DNA of 64,000 nt from Clytia hemisphaerica (lineage: Eukaryota > Cnidaria > Hydrozoa > Leptothecata > Clytiidae): the NCBI GenBank assembly GCA_902728285.1, contig CACVBU010000619.1:1861103-1925102 (forward strand), read 5' to 3'. The notes beneath the pieces were generated by a model, which was not told the DNA's origin, made no database searches, and worked only from the letters and a program-made list of their open reading frames with translations. Within the stretch, counting starts at the first letter, position 1. Each line of letters begins with the position of its first letter. Shown here piece after piece: positions 1 to 10,500 of the stretch. Made by a program: the position numbers and the translations under genes.

Positions 1-540
1 TTACTCTCATGAATTGATCAAGCTTTTCTACCAAATTAAGCTAGGTAATAAAAATGATGCATTTCGACTTATATCGGGCTGTTTCATCAATACCCATGGA
101 CTCATCGGTCGAAACATAACTTATGATTTTTATTTTGAGCATTTTAGTGGATATTTAAGTTTTTAAGATCATTACGAGGACATTTGAATGAAAAGAACTA
201 CAAGGATTGCAAAAGCTTTAAATAACACACAGGCAATTGTGAATAGCTTTGAGAAAGGTCTACTACTTATTGAATCAAGGATTTGATTTGAATGTTTTGA
301 TTTTGATATGTTTTACCGTGGTTACTCTTACTAAGATAAAAAAGCCGCGGCTAAATCAGATAATTGCGCATAATTGTTTAGTGAGTGAGTTCGCGGCTCC
401 GATAATTATTACAAATATTTCACAACTTTTTTCGACCAATCAGGCTCAACTCGCTATATTATAGCGAGCAGAACGGTGGGATGTTCTAAACGTTTTCGCC
501 AACAAAAATCATAAAAAAAGAAATAAGTTTATACCTAAAC
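1..540. other. Unassigned sequence left of the UCKL1 duplication
   Basis: I see no exon, repeat family or RNA gene here. The UCKL1 exons that should precede the duplicated block (the counterparts of 8105-8149, 8327-8398 and 8841-8896) are absent, so the homology with 9172 onward starts abruptly at about position 541 inside an intron. The open frames present are short and carry no recognisable motif. Confidence 0.6.
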
Positions 541-3500
541 TAGGAAGTACACTTTTTATTGGAAATATGTTATCCTTTGTAGAAGAGTACAAATTTCATA
601 GAGAAAAGGAACCAGGAGTATTTATTTTCTGGTAAGTCAGTACCCTAGAAGAGAGTTACACCAGCCCTTAATGCGCCACGAGCCAAAAAATAACGCCAAT
701 GAACGCCGGCGAAAAAAAGACCGATAAGGTTGTCCAATAGATATATCCTTACTTAACAATGCCCACCCTGACTCTTTTTTGAACCCCCTTGTATCTATTA
801 CATTTGAAATTTTGATATCATAGACGATGAAGTATTGAAAATTAATTGGTACATAATGAAAATTTTATTCTTTGAAGGTTGCGAAGAGATATATCTGAAC
901 GTGGACGTGACATAACAAGTGTACTCAAACAATATGATAAATTCGTTAAACCTGTAAGCATCGTTCTATTCTACGATATTTTCCGTAAAATACCATTTTA
1001 ATCTGCCTTTTTATAATAATTACTTTGTGTATGATCGTTGTCAATGGGCCATTCCATTTTATATCCATACAGGGGTTGGACGAACATTTCCAGAGTGTAA
1101 TCCAAAAAAATTTCCAAGGGGTCTTTTTTGAATTTTCCAAGGGGGTAAAAAGTTATTCTAAAATTTCCACGGGGTAAAAGACTGATTTCAGTTCGTCCTC
1201 TTTAAGGTATAAAAAGTATCTTTCCAAGGGTGGGTACTTTTGCAAATTTCGCCATTTTCCAGGGGGTATTGACACGTTTTCAATAATTTCTTTTTGACTT
1301 GAAAAGGGTCGTCGACTCCCCTGTATGGTTTTTTAATGGAACAGCCCAATGACACAAAAGAAATGTTCTCTACAACTATGGTTTTTATTAATGTTCTTTA
1401 GATGTTCGAAAAGTTCATCGCACCTTCTATGAAAGATGCTGATATCGTCGTACCATGGGGTAAGAATAAAAGACTGTTACTTTGGCTGAACATATAAGTT
1501 TGAAAGCAAGCTTTACTTAATTTTTCCCATACTAAATTTACCTTGGATCGCTTAGGGGAAAAGTCAAAAGCAGCAACTTATCGAAATTCTGTCCTTAGAG
1601 ATGCAATTACTTTTCTGAGCTTAGTGGATCTTTTTACTGACTTATTATAAACTTAATTTGTGAATTTCGTTTTTGATTCTTGAAGTCCCTCCCACCACAA
1701 ATTTTGACCTCTTTGTTATTATAGAGGGGACGAACAATGTAGCTATCGATCTGATTGTCAAACATATATCCAACCAACTTGAAAAGGTAGGATTGAATAA
1801 TTATCCGTATTTCTATATTTCGTCAGAGGATGAGCAGCACTCTATTACTTACTACACACCACTATGTTATCCATGGCTGTCATGGTTTAATCATTTTAAC
1901 TTATTACAAATAAAGAATCGTTCAAATCATAAACAATCGTAGAAAAATAGTTTAAAGCCGTTAAAGGCTGCTGTGGAAAAATTCATGTTGTTTTAAGGGC
2001 TCTGACCATAGTCAAAAAATTGGTTTTTGGTACTTGAGCATAAAAGTTATGTTTCAGGTTCCTTTACACTTTTAACAAAGAATTGCCTTTACAAATTGCT
2101 TTTTGATCAAATCCCATAAAAGTAATTAAGAATTTAATTGCAAACATGACGTTATGAACTTTAAAAAGACGTTAATAATATGTTGCATCACCCTCTTTTA
2201 TAAAAAGTTTTAATGGGTAATTAACCTTTTTGTTTCAAAAAATTTTCAAACTGTCCGCAAAGAATTGAACTGATTTAAATTTTTCGGAAAAATTTTCTAA
2301 ATTGATGCATCAAAAGTAATAGCTGTTTTTCTATAAACAATTGAGATGAAAAATAGGTCAAAAAGCACTTTTTTCAAGATTTTGAGACAAGTAAGCTTTT
2401 AGAAAAATTTTCCGAAAATATGTTTTTAGTTCGGTAAAGAATGCACCATCTACTACAAAAAAGAGCCCTTAAGTGTTAGTCAGACACTAGCGTACCCCGA
2501 ATAAAAGTCTTCACGTCTTCATGACCATTCCGCTCATCAAGAAAACAAGCACGATCAGATATTTGTGCCCATATTTCAAACGTCTGAAATGTTGCTATCC
2601 GGAAATTCAATTGCTTTCATTTAATGGATAGACTTTCTTCTTTTTAGCGTGGTTTCAACTTTCGATCAGAGCTTATTTCAAATCATGTGGGAGAACCTTT
2701 ACCAGCAAACTTACACGAAGTTGAAAATACTCCACAAGTTCGTGGCTTACAAGCTATCATACGGTAAAAGGCTTGTATTGATTCTTGATTGAACTTAATG
2801 TGTTTTTAGGTATATGAAGATGTTTTGTTTTCAAAACGCGATATTTTGTGCTCTCTCACGGAGGTACACTCTAAAATTCTAATTTCTAATTTGAAGTAGG
2901 CTAAACGAGACTTAATACAAGAAAATAGGTACAACGAAAACAGCTTCGTAAAAATAGTGCAGATGTTCCAAATATTTGGATTCATTCTAACCCCTTCCTT
3001 GTAAGGGGATCATGACGCGATCCTTATATATTTAGGGCTGGCGGTCGCTTTTAACGTTATTTAATGTTTACTATTATATATTCATCTTGTGCATGTAGCG
3101 TCTTTTTTTTCCAACTGCAGAGACATCAATGCCGACAGAGACGATTTCGTATTTTACTCAAAGCGTTTAATGAGAATTTTGATGGAGAAAACAATGTCTT
3201 TATTGCCCTTCGAGGTGACTTAATTTCCTGTACAGAGTGTTTTTTCCAAAGTCTATATGGACAAAAAGCGTCTTATTTTTGACGGTCGCCAAATTAATTT
3301 TGGGTTAAATCTTGGTTTAATCTGGCACTTTATGTTTTCCCGGCACGCTAAAGCTCTGAAGGTCAGGAAAACGCTCCATCTGGAAGGTTTGGATTACGGA
3401 ATAACGCTTGCCCGCCTCACGGACACTGAACCCTAGTCCTCGTTTTCGGGGATCGGGGGTTTAACCGAAACATTTTCAGACTTACTGACAAGGTCAGTTG

Positions 3501-4986
3501 AACACGACTTGGGGTGCAGTGCATGAATGGCAGTCTTTTATTCCTCGCTGATGGGAAATTGGCCCGATCGATTAGAGCTTTAGTATGGGCGGGTCCCAAT
3601 CTGCCATCGGAAAATAAGATAAATCTTTGTCATTTTTGCCAGGATGCTTGTTATATATTTTTCTTTGGATTGATTTGCTAGTTTTGGGTTCAGTTGTTAA
3701 ACTTTTTCTTTTGGAAAGGTAGTTTTTGGCCTTCATTAACAGCTCTGTATTGCTTTCTTCATGTTAATTTAAGGTTCTTTTTGTAAAAAAGTCTTAACAG
3801 GCTACTTAGGATTCATTAATTATTTCCTTTTTCTTTAAGCCATGTGAAGTAGATACACCAAGTGAAAGGAGATATACTGGAATGCGTTTCGGTGGAGATG
3901 TAAGTTCCACTCATGATTTTAGCGTTTGTTTCTAGATACTCTGCGAATATAGGTTCGAATTGTCTTTAAACAGACACGATATCTACAGAAATTTCAAAAT
4001 ACATCGCCCAGTTGATTAAAATTTTATATCTAAAGACACGGAAATCCGTCTATTTGAGATTTAAAACTATTGCTCGATCACTAGTATTAATGTCCTGATG
4101 ATAAACATTGGATATCGTAACCTCCGTACAGATCCAGCTAAGTTGATTGCATCACCGTTTTGATGGGCATTTTCTGTAATAAATAGTGCTTGGTGATGTA
4201 GTATTTGCATGATGATATTCTAGGTGGTTCGTAAATTACTTTATGTATAAAGATCTAATTCTTCTCATAGATTTGCGGAGTGTCCATCTTACGAGCTGGG
4301 GAGGCTTTAGAAGAAGCCTTGGTGTCAGTTTGTAAAGATGTAAAGATAGGGAAGATTCTCATTCAAACCAATAAAAATACTACCGAACCGGAGGTATATT
4401 GATTCTGAAAATCTTTCTCGTACTGTTGGTCTTCTCATAGATTATTTTAAGCGCGACGGCTGCCCGTTTTGAAATCGTTACCATGTTGATCCCATCCCTT
4501 GTCTTCAAGTGTTACTTTTATACACCCCCTGTGTCACAGACCCGTTGGGACACCCGCCTGCTGGGTAAATTTTGCTAAAATTTCATCCCCGACAGTCCTA
4601 CTAGCAAATTGACTTTGACTTCATATTAAAGGTTATATTGCTTTCTATGAATTCTCAAAAACTATTCCGAAATTGCGAAGGTCTACTCGAGATATTTCAG
4701 GTTCGGGGTGATTGATACTGTTTGATAACTTTGCAACTTATCTTCTTACCTATCATGACATTTTATTCACGAGAAATTTTCATATATTGATTTTATATCT
4801 TGTCACAATTCACCTTAGTTGCATTATCTACGTTTACCACGCAACATGTCGAAATATCAAGTCATTCTGATGGATGCGACCGTAGCTACTGGGGCAGCAG
4901 GTACAAACTCTTTGGATATTCCGTTCCATGGTTTTGCTTAGACAATTTTTACCGATATGATCGTTTGATCCTCATCCTGCGCCGCG
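541..4986 (+). pseudogene. UCKL1: Partial UCKL1 copy 1 (8 internal exons, no start, no end)
   Basis: Eight exons match the second copy in order: 878-953, 1402-1459, 1725-1786, 2648-2763, 3121-3214, 3840-3899, 4271-4393 and 4819-4900. They encode the end of the uridine kinase domain ([11 protein letters not shown], then [19 protein letters not shown]) and most of the UPRT-like domain ([37 protein letters not shown]). All splice sites are intact and I see no stop or base change in the exons relative to copy 2, while introns differ by scattered substitutions and indels. The kinase N-terminus is missing on the left, and the last three exons are missing on the right, where homology stops at 4986 against an inverted-repeat element. 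By itself this copy cannot make the full protein. It is either a recent partial duplication or the other haplotype placed in tandem by the assembler. Confidence 0.85.
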
Positions 4987-5119
4987 GCAAATTTTTTTTC
5001 CGTAGACGGGCGGAAATATCTTTAATGGTCGGAAATATCCAAAACTCTGAAAATTTGGAAATTTAATGGTCGGAAATATCCCGCACTTTTAAAAATGCTT
5101 CATCCAGCAAAAAAATGTA

Positions 5120-5695
5120 AACAAAGATGGTAGCAAAGGTGGTGTGGTGTGGCCAACTTGTGAGTGTGCCAGACAAGAGTAGTTTTTTATTTTAAGTTTT
5201 TGGGACAATGACTGAGGACTATTCTGTTTCTTAGTTCTTTATACAGTATTTTACACAAGACGTAGACAGCTTTTTAGGGAGAGAGAGTGGTGTTGACCTT
5301 TTTATTCAAACACGACTCTTCTTTCTTTCTTGTCTTTTTTATATCCTTTCCTCCTCTAGCCCCTACTGCTCTCAAATCACCCTAAAGCTAGTCCCAACCC
5401 TACCTGGACACCCTCCCATTCTAGACCTTACCCCGGTGGATCGATCTGAAAACGACCATACGTTCGGCGGAAAATTTGGCTTCCAAAATCGAACCCTTAC
5501 AGTGCATCCAGCTGGCAGTGCATGCAGAGAAAATTTTGCCAAAAAATAACCCTTACAGTGGGGGCTAGAGGAGGAAAGGATATAAAAAAGACAAGAAAGA
5601 ACGAAGAGTCGTGTTTGAATAAAAAGGTCAATACCACTTTCTCTCCCTAAAAAGCTTGTCTGGCACACAAAACACCACCTTTGCTACTCTTGTCT
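5120..5695. repeat. Fold-back inverted repeat inside the composite element
   Basis: About 95 bases at 5268-5362 (from AGCTTTTTAGGGAGAGAGAG to CTCCTCTAGCCCC) are repeated in reverse complement at about 5560-5656 with few mismatches. The pairing extends outward (GTGTGCCAGACAAG near 5165 against CTTGTCTGGCACAC near 5657, and AGCAAAGGTGGTGT against ACACCACCTTTGCT), with an extra ~90 bases in the left arm. The loop is about 200 bases. There is no coding content. Confidence 0.8.
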
Positions 5696-6912
5696 CCCGA
5701 GTAGACGTCCCCCCCCCGCTAAATGTTAAATGAAAAAAAATCCATCCCCCGCTCTTATTAAGACCCCCCCCCCGCTAATTAAATTTGAATAATTTAATAT
5801 TTTATCACAGTGTAGATAGACCTTAAACTTGTTAAAATCTTCCTTTTTGTTAGTATTGGTTCTTATTTTACGTGTTCAATTGTTAAAGTTTCTTTTTTAA
5901 TTTCGCCTAGCGGAAGTATTACGATAGCCTTTCGCGGCGGCGGTGTAATAAAAAAATTAGAAAACGAAAGTACTCGATACGGTGGACAAACTCACTAAAT
6001 TTAATTTACAGATTACACGCTCGTATAACCAGGGACGATTTTCGCGGGTTTTCTTTTAATTACGTCATATATCTTTGTGTCTTTAGCTTCACAGTTTGGA
6101 TTTTTTCTTTATTTTCTTATAAGCATATACTTTATAAGAATCAAATCAATAACTCTTGATAGACGGTGATATACCCTTCGGTAATTAGTTCTTACAAAGT
6201 AAACCAGGAATGGGGCGCAATATAAGCATATTTATTTTTCTTATAAGCATATACTTTATAAGAATCAAATCAATAACTCTTGATAGACGGTGATATACCC
6301 TTCGGTAATTAGTTCTTACAAAGTAAACAAGGAATGGCGCGCAATATAAGCATATTTATTTTTCTTATAATAATATACTTTATAAGAATCAAATCAATAA
6401 CTCTCGATAGAAAGTGATATAGCCTTCGGTAATTAGTTCTCACAAAGTAAACAAGAGATGGCGCGCAATATAAGCATATTTATTTTTTATAATAAATACT
6501 TTATAAGAATCAATCAATAACTCTCGATAGAAAGTGATATAGCCTTCGGTAATTAGTTCTCACTAAGTAAACAAGAGATGGCGCGCAATATAAGCATATT
6601 TATTTCTCTTATAATAATATACTTTATAAGAATCAAATCAATAACTCTCGATAGAAAGTGATATAGCCTTCCGGTAATTAGTTCTTACAAAGTAAACAAG
6701 AGATGGCGGCCAATATAAGCATATTTATTTTTCTTATAATAATATACTTAATAAGAATCAAATCAATAACTCTTGATAGACGGTGATATACCCTTCGGTA
6801 ATTAGTTCTTACGAAGTAAACAAGGAATGGCGCGCAATATAAGCATATTTATTTTTCTTATAAGCATATACTTTCTATGAATCAAATCAATAACTCTTGA
6901 TAGACGGTGATA

Positions 6913-6959
6913 TACTTTAATGGGATAAATTTTCGCGGGGATTGATTTTATCCCATCAA
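6913..6959. repeat. Short hairpin insertion in the tandem array
   Basis: The arms CTTTAATGGGATAAA and TTTATCCCATCAAAG are reverse complements apart from one base, around a GC-richer loop (TTCGCGGGGATTG). The other array units lack this sequence, so it is a secondary insertion. Confidence 0.7.
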
Positions 6960-7024
6960 AGTGGCCTTCGGTAATTAGTTCTTACAAAGTAATCAAGGGA
7001 TGTCGTGCAATATCAACATATTTA

Positions 7025-7179
7025 CCTTATCGGGGAAAACTTCGTTGGGGAAAAATATTCGTCACTTGCTGGTAGTTGGTAAACACATTAAGGGCCGGGG
7101 AAAATCTTCGTCGGGGAAGAATATTCGTCACTTGGCAAAAATTTCGTCACTTTTCCCGACGAAGTTTTCCCTGATAAGG
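7025..7179. mobile_element. TA-flanked MITE, CCTTATCGGGG family
   Basis: The ends are CCTTATCGGGGAAAACTTCG and its near reverse complement CGAAGTTTTCCCTGATAAGG, flanked by TA on each side (7023-7024 and 7180-7181). The interior carries repeated ATTCGTCACTT and TCGTCGGGGAA motifs. A second family member lies at 35547-35637. The TA target and absence of a coding frame fit a non-autonomous Tc1/mariner-type element. Confidence 0.8.
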
Positions 7180-7565
7180 TATTTTTCTTATAAGCATATA
7201 TACTCTATAAGAATCAAATTAGTAACTCTTTATAGATGGTGATGATATATGCCCTTCAGTTATTAGCTCTTAAGAATTAAACAACCATTGTTCGTAAATT
7301 GATCTTATCTTTTTAGCGATTTTGAGCCTAGTTGTTCATATAAAATTGTTTCATCAAGGCTCGATGTAAAGTAGATTTCAGATTAGCTTCCATCTCTACT
7401 TCTTGTTTTTCCCATGCAGTTTAAACTTTAGGCGAAATTTTCGACTTCAAGTCGTCTTGTTTGTTGTTGAAATTGATATCAGTTTAAAAAAATTCTGTCT
7501 TCAAATTACCCCCCTCCTCTTATTCCATCCCCCTTCCATCGAATGATATTTCCGACCATTTCGCT

Positions 7566-10500
7566 ATGATATTTCCGACCATTAAAGATATTTCCGCCCG
7601 TCTACGGAAAAAAAATTTGCCAGAGCAACACGAGCAAGCCGAACGAGCAGAATACAATTTTGATCATGCTGATGCGTTTGATTGGGCCCTTGCATGTAAA
7701 ACATTACGAAAATTAAAAGAAGGCAAAAATGCAAAGGTAAATTTTGTACAAAAATCCTTTTTGTTCTGTTGCATTATTTTTAAAATGTTCATCTTTTGGT
7801 ATCTTAAAATGTTCATCCTTTAGTACTTTAAAATGTTCATCCTTTAGAAGAAGTTTTTTTATTATTACGAGAAAATGATACTGCAGTCAACTCACTCTAA
7901 TTCTAATATTTCTGTAGTTCGAACAAAAACATTGGCCCCTCAGCTGGAAAGTATTGTAAGTACTCTCGATGATTCAAATCCTCGAAATCAAATAAAGGTC
8001 TTCTTAGTCCCTTAAAGATCGAATTAGAGAGAGGCAACTGTGAAGGGAACCTTTGCGTTAATCGAAGAGTTATGTTTAAGGTTTTTTCATACTATTTCTT
8101 TCAGATTCCTATCTACGATTTTTCAACACACAGTCGCTTGGAAAAAGAGGTAAACAATCAAAGTTAAATTGAAGAAAATGAGCAAAGTGCTCAAAGGCTA
8201 CAGGTTGTTACTGATTCAGTGTTTTATCGGATACAGAATAGAGTACAATTTACTGAAATTATTTGAAAAACATACGAAAAACCCATATCATTGGCATCAT
8301 TTCTCACTTTCACCGTTTTCATTTAGAAAACAGTATATGGCGCCAACGTGGTAATATTCGAAGGGATTATGACATTTGCTGATCCTGAACTCCTCAAGGT
8401 ATTTTGATATAGTATTGGTTTCATCACATCTTCCAATCTAATTCTATATCATCCTTCACTCAAGAAGAATATTTTCTTACAATAGTCACTCTTGCTAACC
8501 GCCACAGAATTGTATGCTGATACTAGTTGGTTTTATTCTTTTGTTCGTTATTTTGCAACTTGTTTCTTTTGCTTTATCGGTACCCATCCCGGGGACGGGG
8601 GTACTAGGGTTGGCAGATAAGGGGTATATGCGGACGGGACCTCCAAAAACCGACCCTTAGAGAGACTGATTTTTGCTGAAAAGGTGACCCTTAGAGAGAC
8701 TTTTTTGAAAATTTTTTTCTTCGATTTTTGAATTGGGGTCCGCACATACCCAGCACCCATTTTTGCACAAGTAACCCCCCCCCCCCTGGGCAACCCATTG
8801 TACTATAGACGTGGTTCTTAAAAAGCACACTTTCGTTTAGCTGTTTGACATCAAAGTCTTTGTGGATACAGATTCTGATATACGACTGGCGAGGAGGTTA
8901 GTTTGTTCAATCTTCAATGGACCAATATTTTAATTGCCACAGTGGTCAGAAAAAAGCTACTCCCCTGAAATAAGTATTCCCCAGTGTATATATAGGATAT
9001 TATTACCTTCTATAGGGGAAAAGAACTCTCTTCAGATACGATGCTGGTAATTCAATTTTCCATGAAGTTTGTATTTGGTAACGGTTTGACGTTGACCAAT
9101 CAACTTTGAATCTTAATGGAGTTTCAGTATTCTTCTTTCTATACTTGACATACCATTTCTAGTAAAATCTAAGGAAGTACACTTTTTATTGGAAATAAGT
9201 TATCCTTTGTAGAAGAGTACAAATTTCATAGAGAAAAGGAACCAGGAGTATTTATTTTCTGGTAAGTCAGTACCCTAGAAGAGAGTTACACCAGCCCTTA
9301 ATGCGCCACGAGCCAAAAAATAACGCCAATGAACGCCGGCGAAAAAAAGACCGATAAGGTAGTCCAATAGATATATCCTTACTTAACAATACCCACCCTG
9401 ACTCTTTTTTGAACCCCCTTGTATCTATTACATTTGAAATTTTGATATCATAGACGATGAAGTATTGAAAATTAATTGGTACATAATGAATATTTTATTC
9501 TTTGAAGGTTGCGAAGAGATATATCTGAACGTGGACGTGACATAACAAGTGTACTCAAACAATATGATAAATTCGTTAAACCTGTAAGTATCGTTCTATT
9601 CTACGATATTTTCCGTAAAATACCATTTTAATCTGCCTTTTTTATAATAATTACTTTGTGTATGATTGTTGTCAATGGGCCATTCCATTTTATATCCATA
9701 CAGGGGTTGGACGAACATTTCCAGAGTGTAATCCAAAAAAATTTCCAGGGGTCTTTTTGTATTTTTCCAAGGGGTTAAAAAGTTATTCTAAAATTTCCAC
9801 GGGGTAAAAGACTGATTTCAGTTCGTCCTCTTTAAGGTATAAAAAGTATCTTTCCAAGGGTGGGTACTTTTGCAAATTTCGCCATTTTCCAGGGGGTATT
9901 GACACGTTTTCAATAATTTCTTTTTGACTTGAAAAGGGTCGTCGACTCCCCTGTATGGTTTTTTAATGGAACAGCCCAATGACACAAAAGAAATGCTCTC
10001 TACAACTATGGTTTTTATTAATGTTCTTTAGATGTTCGAAAAGTTCATCGCACCTTCTATGAAAGATGCTGATATCGTCGTACCATGGGGTAAGAATAAA
10101 AGACTGTTACTTTGGCTGAACATATAAGTTTGAAAGCAAGCTTTACTTAAGTTTTTCCCATACTAAATTTACCTTGGATCGCTTAGGGGAAAAGTCAAAA
10201 GCAGCAACTTATCGAAATTCTGTCCTTAGAGATGCAATTACTTTTCTGAGCTTAGTCGATCTTTTTACTGACTTATTATAAACTTAATTTGTGAATTTCG
10301 TTTTTGATTCTTGAAGTCCCTCCCACCACAAATTTTGACCTCTTTGTTCTTATAGAGGGGACGAACAATGTAGCTATCGATCTGATTGTCAAACATATAT
10401 CCAACCAACTTGAAAAGGTAGGATTGAATAATTATCCGTATTTCTATATTTCGTCAGAGGATGAGCAGCACTCTATTACTTACTACACACCACTATGTTA

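Larger units (their letters stand above)
6115..7250. repeat. Tandem array, ~121-124-bp unit, about 8 units
   Basis: The unit contains AAGCATATACTTTATAAGAA, then AATCAATAACTCTTGATAGA, then CGGTAATTAGTTCTTACAAA and GCGCAATATAAGCATATTTA. Copies begin near 6121, 6245, 6368, 6488, 6609, 6736 and 6862, with a further copy near 7190. Two variants alternate (TAGACGGTGATATACCC and TAGAAAGTGATATAGCC), which implies block-wise amplification. Two short hairpin elements interrupt the last units. Confidence 0.9.
4987..7620. mobile_element. Composite element bounded by long terminal inverted repeats
   Basis: The left end begins GCAAATTTTTTTTCCG and continues with GTAGACGGGCGGAAATATC. The right end (about 7568-7620) is its reverse complement over roughly 50 bases, and both ends carry a second copy of ATGGTCGGAAATATC. 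Inside lie a fold-back (5120-5695), C-rich runs (about 5709-5777) and a ~121-bp tandem array (6115-7250) with two smaller inverted-repeat insertions. No transposase frame is visible, so it is non-autonomous. The flanks show no target-site duplication: the left flank is UCKL1 intron and the right flank is UCKL1 exon from a different part of the gene. This suggests that the element sits at a rearrangement junction rather than at a clean insertion site. Confidence 0.75.

Noticed and set aside
3064..3282. Open frames overlapping UCKL1 exons (also 3417-3599, 11670-11888, 12032-12214)
   Set aside because: They run through splice sites or on the opposite strand. The spliced frame matches UCKL1, so these are shadows.
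5709..5777. Poly-C runs here and poly-G/C runs at 8768, 12667, 35498, 35941, 62827
   Set aside because: Homopolymers are common in these repeats and some may be sequencing or assembly uncertainty. Only the pair at 26068-26993 forms defined element ends.
6115..7250. Regular repeats that might be a CRISPR-like array
   Set aside because: Units are contiguous ~121-bp tandem copies without unique spacers, in an animal genome. This is a minisatellite inside a transposable element.
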